The translations under genes and the position numbers were made by a program. Positions 8,078 through 9,499 of a stretch of DNA of 9,499 nucleotides are shown one piece after another; positions within the stretch are counted from its first letter, which is position 1; every line of letters begins with the position of its first letter. The notes beneath the pieces were generated by a model, which saw only the letters and a program-made list of their open reading frames with translations, was not told the origin of the DNA and did no database searches. Location of the stretch: assembly GCA_007125455.1 (NCBI GenBank), contig SLDE01000141.1, positions 1 through 9,499 on the forward strand, read 5' to 3'. This stretch comes from Ectothiorhodospiraceae bacterium (GTDB taxonomy: Bacteria; Pseudomonadota; Gammaproteobacteria; Thiohalomonadales; Thiohalomonadaceae).

Positions 8078-8467
8078 ATGCCTAGCCAGCCCTCCAAAGA
8101 TCTTGAAACCTTCGACAACCCGATGCCGGAGCGCGATTATACCATCCGCATCGACATCCCCGAATTCACCTGCCTGTGCCCCAAGACCGGCCAACCGGAC
8201 TTCGCCACCATCCACATCGACTATGTGGCCGACCAACAGTGCATTGAGCTTAAGTCCTTGAAAATGTATATGTGGTCCTATCGTGAGGAAGGCGCCTTCC
8301 ACGAGAAGGTGACCAACACCATGCTCAACGACTTCGTTGCTGCCTGCCAACCCCGCTTCATGCGTGTGACTGGCAAGTTTAACGTGCGTGGCGGGATCTA
8401 CACCACCGTGGTAGTCGAACACCGCGCCGAAGGCTGGATTGCACCGCAGCCGGTGGTTTTGCCCTAG
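8078..8467 (+). CDS. queF: NADPH-dependent preQ0 reductase QueF (short, type I)
   Basis: QueF reduces the nitrile of 7-cyano-7-deazaguanine (preQ0) to the aminomethyl group of preQ1 with NADPH, in the cytoplasmic pathway to queuosine in tRNA. The 129-residue product is a single T-fold domain. The catalytic region FTCLCPKTGQPDF holds the thioimide-forming Cys34 and the acid Asp41, with the same seven-residue spacing as B. subtilis QueF (Cys55/Asp62). The QueF stretch ELKSLKMYMWSYREEGAFHE follows, with the conserved FHE. The start at 8078 was chosen because AAAGG lies 6 nt upstream and the N terminus then fits the short family. An in-frame ATG at 8027 would add 17 residues that begin upstream of the likely transcription start. 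The length matches the B. subtilis-type enzyme, not the roughly 280-residue tandem form of E. coli. It is monocistronic or nearly so: the next gene has its own promoter. Confidence 0.95.
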   Translation: MPSQPSKDLETFDNPMPERDYTIRIDIPEFTCLCPKTGQPDFATIHIDYVADQQCIELKSLKMYMWSYREEGAFHEKVTNTMLNDFVAACQPRFMRVTGKFNVRGGIYTTVVVEHRAEGWIAPQPVVLP

Positions 8468-8468
8468 G

Positions 8469-8486
8469 CAAGGGACAAGGGACAAG
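8469..8486. repeat. CAAGGGA heptamer tandem repeat
   Basis: CAAGGGA occurs twice in tandem (8469-8475 and 8476-8482), followed by a partial third copy, CAAG. It begins 2 bp after the queF stop codon. The tract is only 18 bp, so it could be chance, but similar purine heptamer runs are common as dispersed intergenic repeats in proteobacteria. It has no dyad symmetry and is not a terminator. No clear terminator for queF is visible. Confidence 0.5.
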
Positions 8487-8502
8487 CAACCCCCCTCTGA
8501 TT

Positions 8503-8539
8503 CTATACAAATTGACGAAAACTTTTTCAGATTGTATAG
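8503..8539. promoter_or_regulatory. Inverted repeat over the promoter, possible operator
   Basis: CTATACAA (8503-8510) and TTGTATAG (8532-8539) are exact reverse complements, 21 bp apart. The left half lies directly upstream of the -35 box and the right half covers the -10 box. Centre-to-centre spacing is 29 bp, close to three helical turns, so the half-sites lie on nearly the same face of the DNA. This placement fits a repressor binding both half-sites. The regulator is unknown and nothing in the window is an obvious candidate. A transcript hairpin is unlikely because most of the repeat lies upstream of the predicted transcription start. Confidence 0.55.
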
Positions 8540-8540
8540 T
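8512..8540 (+). promoter_or_regulatory. Strong sigma70-type promoter of the DUF4143 ATPase gene
   Basis: TTGACG (8512-8517) and TATAGT (8535-8540) are separated by 17 bp, each differing from consensus by one base, in a locally AT-rich stretch. This is the best promoter match I see in the window. The -10 box ends only 5 nt before the ATG at 8546, so transcription should begin at or within a base or two of that ATG. There is no Shine-Dalgarno sequence between. Confidence 0.75.
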
Positions 8541-8545
8541 AAATC

Positions 8546-9499
8546 ATGCTCAGTCGCGATCTATCATCCACGCTTAAACGCCTGTCAGCCAGCTTTCCCG
8601 TCGTAGCCGTTACCGGACCACGACAATCGGGCAAAACAACGCTGGTACGCGCCTTATTTGCTGATAAACCTTATGTCAGCCTGGAAAACCCCATGGAGCG
8701 AGCCTTTGCAGAAGAAGACCCACGCGGTTTTCTGGCTCGCTTTGCCGATGGGGCGATTTTCGACGAAGCGCAGCGCTGGCCTGATCTGTTCTCCTGGCTG
8801 CAAGGGATGGTGGACGAACGACGATCACCTGGGCGTTTTATTCTCACCGGTTCACAACAGTTTGGTCTGCTCTCCGGGGTCACCCAATCCCTCGCCGGGC
8901 GGGTAGGCCTCACACGCCTGCTCCCACTGTCACTAAGTGAATTACCCAAGTCCGCCGACCTGGAGCCGGACAAACTAATGCTGCAAGGCAGCTATCCAGC
9001 CCAGCATGTGCAGCCAATCAACCCCAGCGATTGGTACGCGAGCTATGTCGCCACTTACATTGAACGTGATGTGCGTCAGATCACCCGCATCCAAGACCTC
9101 TCGGCGTTTCAGCGCTTTCTCCGACTGTGTGCAGGGCGCAGCGGTCAACTGCTCAACCTCAGCGCCCTGGCCGGGGAGACCGGCATCTCCCACAGCACCG
9201 CACGGGCCTGGCTCTCGATACTCGAAGCAAGCGATCTGGTCTTTCTGCTGCCACCCTACCATCGCAACTTCGGCAAGCGGCTGGTCAAGACGCCCAAGCT
9301 CTACTTCATCGATGTCGGCCTGGCCTGCTGGTTGCTGGGAATCCGCACCACCGATGTGTTGGCGCTCCATCCTTTGCGTGGCGCCCTGTTTGAAACCCTG
9401 GTGGTGAGCGAGTTTCTCAAGGCGCGCCTGAACGCGGGTGAGCCACCGGAGCTCTACTTCTGGCGCGACAACAACGGGCTGGAAGCCGACCTGCTGTTC
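8546..9499 (+). CDS. AAA+ ATPase with DUF4143 domain (3' end outside window)
   Basis: The frame is open for 318 codons from the ATG at 8546 to the last base and continues beyond, so it is partial. It matches the COG1373-type family of AAA+ ATPases with a C-terminal DUF4143 domain. Visible in order: Walker A GPRQSGKT (24-31); Walker B IFDEAQ (71-76); sensor-1 FILTGSQQF (98-106); Arg119 in SLAGRVG, a candidate arginine finger; the GSYP motif (148-151); then the DUF4143 start WYASYVATYIERDVRQI (163-179), a helix-turn-helix-like stretch (about 208-230), KLYFIDVGLA (251-260), and the restriction-endonuclease-like end with E283 and WRDNNGLEADLLF (306-318). The molecular role of this widespread family is not established; phage, toxin-antitoxin and DNA-related functions have been proposed. 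The start is constrained by an in-frame TAA at 8540-8542 and by Walker A at residue 24. It has its own promoter and putative operator, so it is separate from queF. Confidence 0.88.
   Translation, partial: MLSRDLSSTLKRLSASFPVVAVTGPRQSGKTTLVRALFADKPYVSLENPMERAFAEEDPRGFLARFADGAIFDEAQRWPDLFSWLQGMVDERRSPGRFILTGSQQFGLLSGVTQSLAGRVGLTRLLPLSLSELPKSADLEPDKLMLQGSYPAQHVQPINPSDWYASYVATYIERDVRQITRIQDLSAFQRFLRLCAGRSGQLLNLSALAGETGISHSTARAWLSILEASDLVFLLPPYHRNFGKRLVKTPKLYFIDVGLACWLLGIRTTDVLALHPLRGALFETLVVSEFLKARLNAGEPPELYFWRDNNGLEADLLF

Noticed and set aside
8006..8485. A 159-codon minus-strand frame across queF
   Set aside because: It is the complement of a clear queF gene, including its catalytic motif, and runs into the divergent spacer. 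The product matches nothing I recognise.

Overview
The window looks like a chromosomal segment of a gammaproteobacterium. The main evidence is the block smc, zipA, ligA on the minus strand: ZipA is a gammaproteobacterial division protein, and smc-zipA-ligA is the usual order in gammaproteobacteria that keep Smc instead of MukB. I cannot name the genus. A Chromatiales-like organism is a guess, based on G+C-rich coding DNA and the type of short dispersed repeats between genes.

Layout. Bases 1-140 are an AT-richer, nearly perfect palindromic repeat with 16-bp terminal inverted repeats. Bases 169-1365 (minus) encode a group III (iron-type) alcohol dehydrogenase. Bases 1390-1547 hold a second inverted-repeat element built from CGCAGAG-type units. 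Then come ligA (1558-3573, minus), a short fragment of the same repeat type (3625-3648), zipA (3656-4432, minus) and smc (4441-7950, minus). A 127-bp divergent spacer separates smc from queF (8078-8467, plus). After queF there is a short heptamer tandem repeat, then a strong sigma70-type promoter overlaid by an 8-bp inverted repeat, then a plus-strand AAA+ ATPase/DUF4143 gene (8546 to the window end, cut off there).

How the genes fit together. smc (chromosome organisation), zipA (tethering FtsZ to the membrane) and ligA (sealing nicks in replication and repair) are probably one transcript read from smc toward ligA. The zipA ribosome-binding site overlaps the smc stop codon. QueF makes preQ1 for queuosine tRNA modification and has its own divergent promoter. 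The alcohol dehydrogenase and the DUF4143 ATPase are accessory genes at either side of this housekeeping core, and each lies next to repeat DNA.

Most of the window is ordinary housekeeping DNA. The parts most worth a second look are the promoter/operator in front of the DUF4143 ATPase, which predicts a leaderless mRNA, and the two structured repeat elements at 1-140 and 1390-1547. I see no CRISPR array, tRNA, rRNA, transposase gene or prophage gene.
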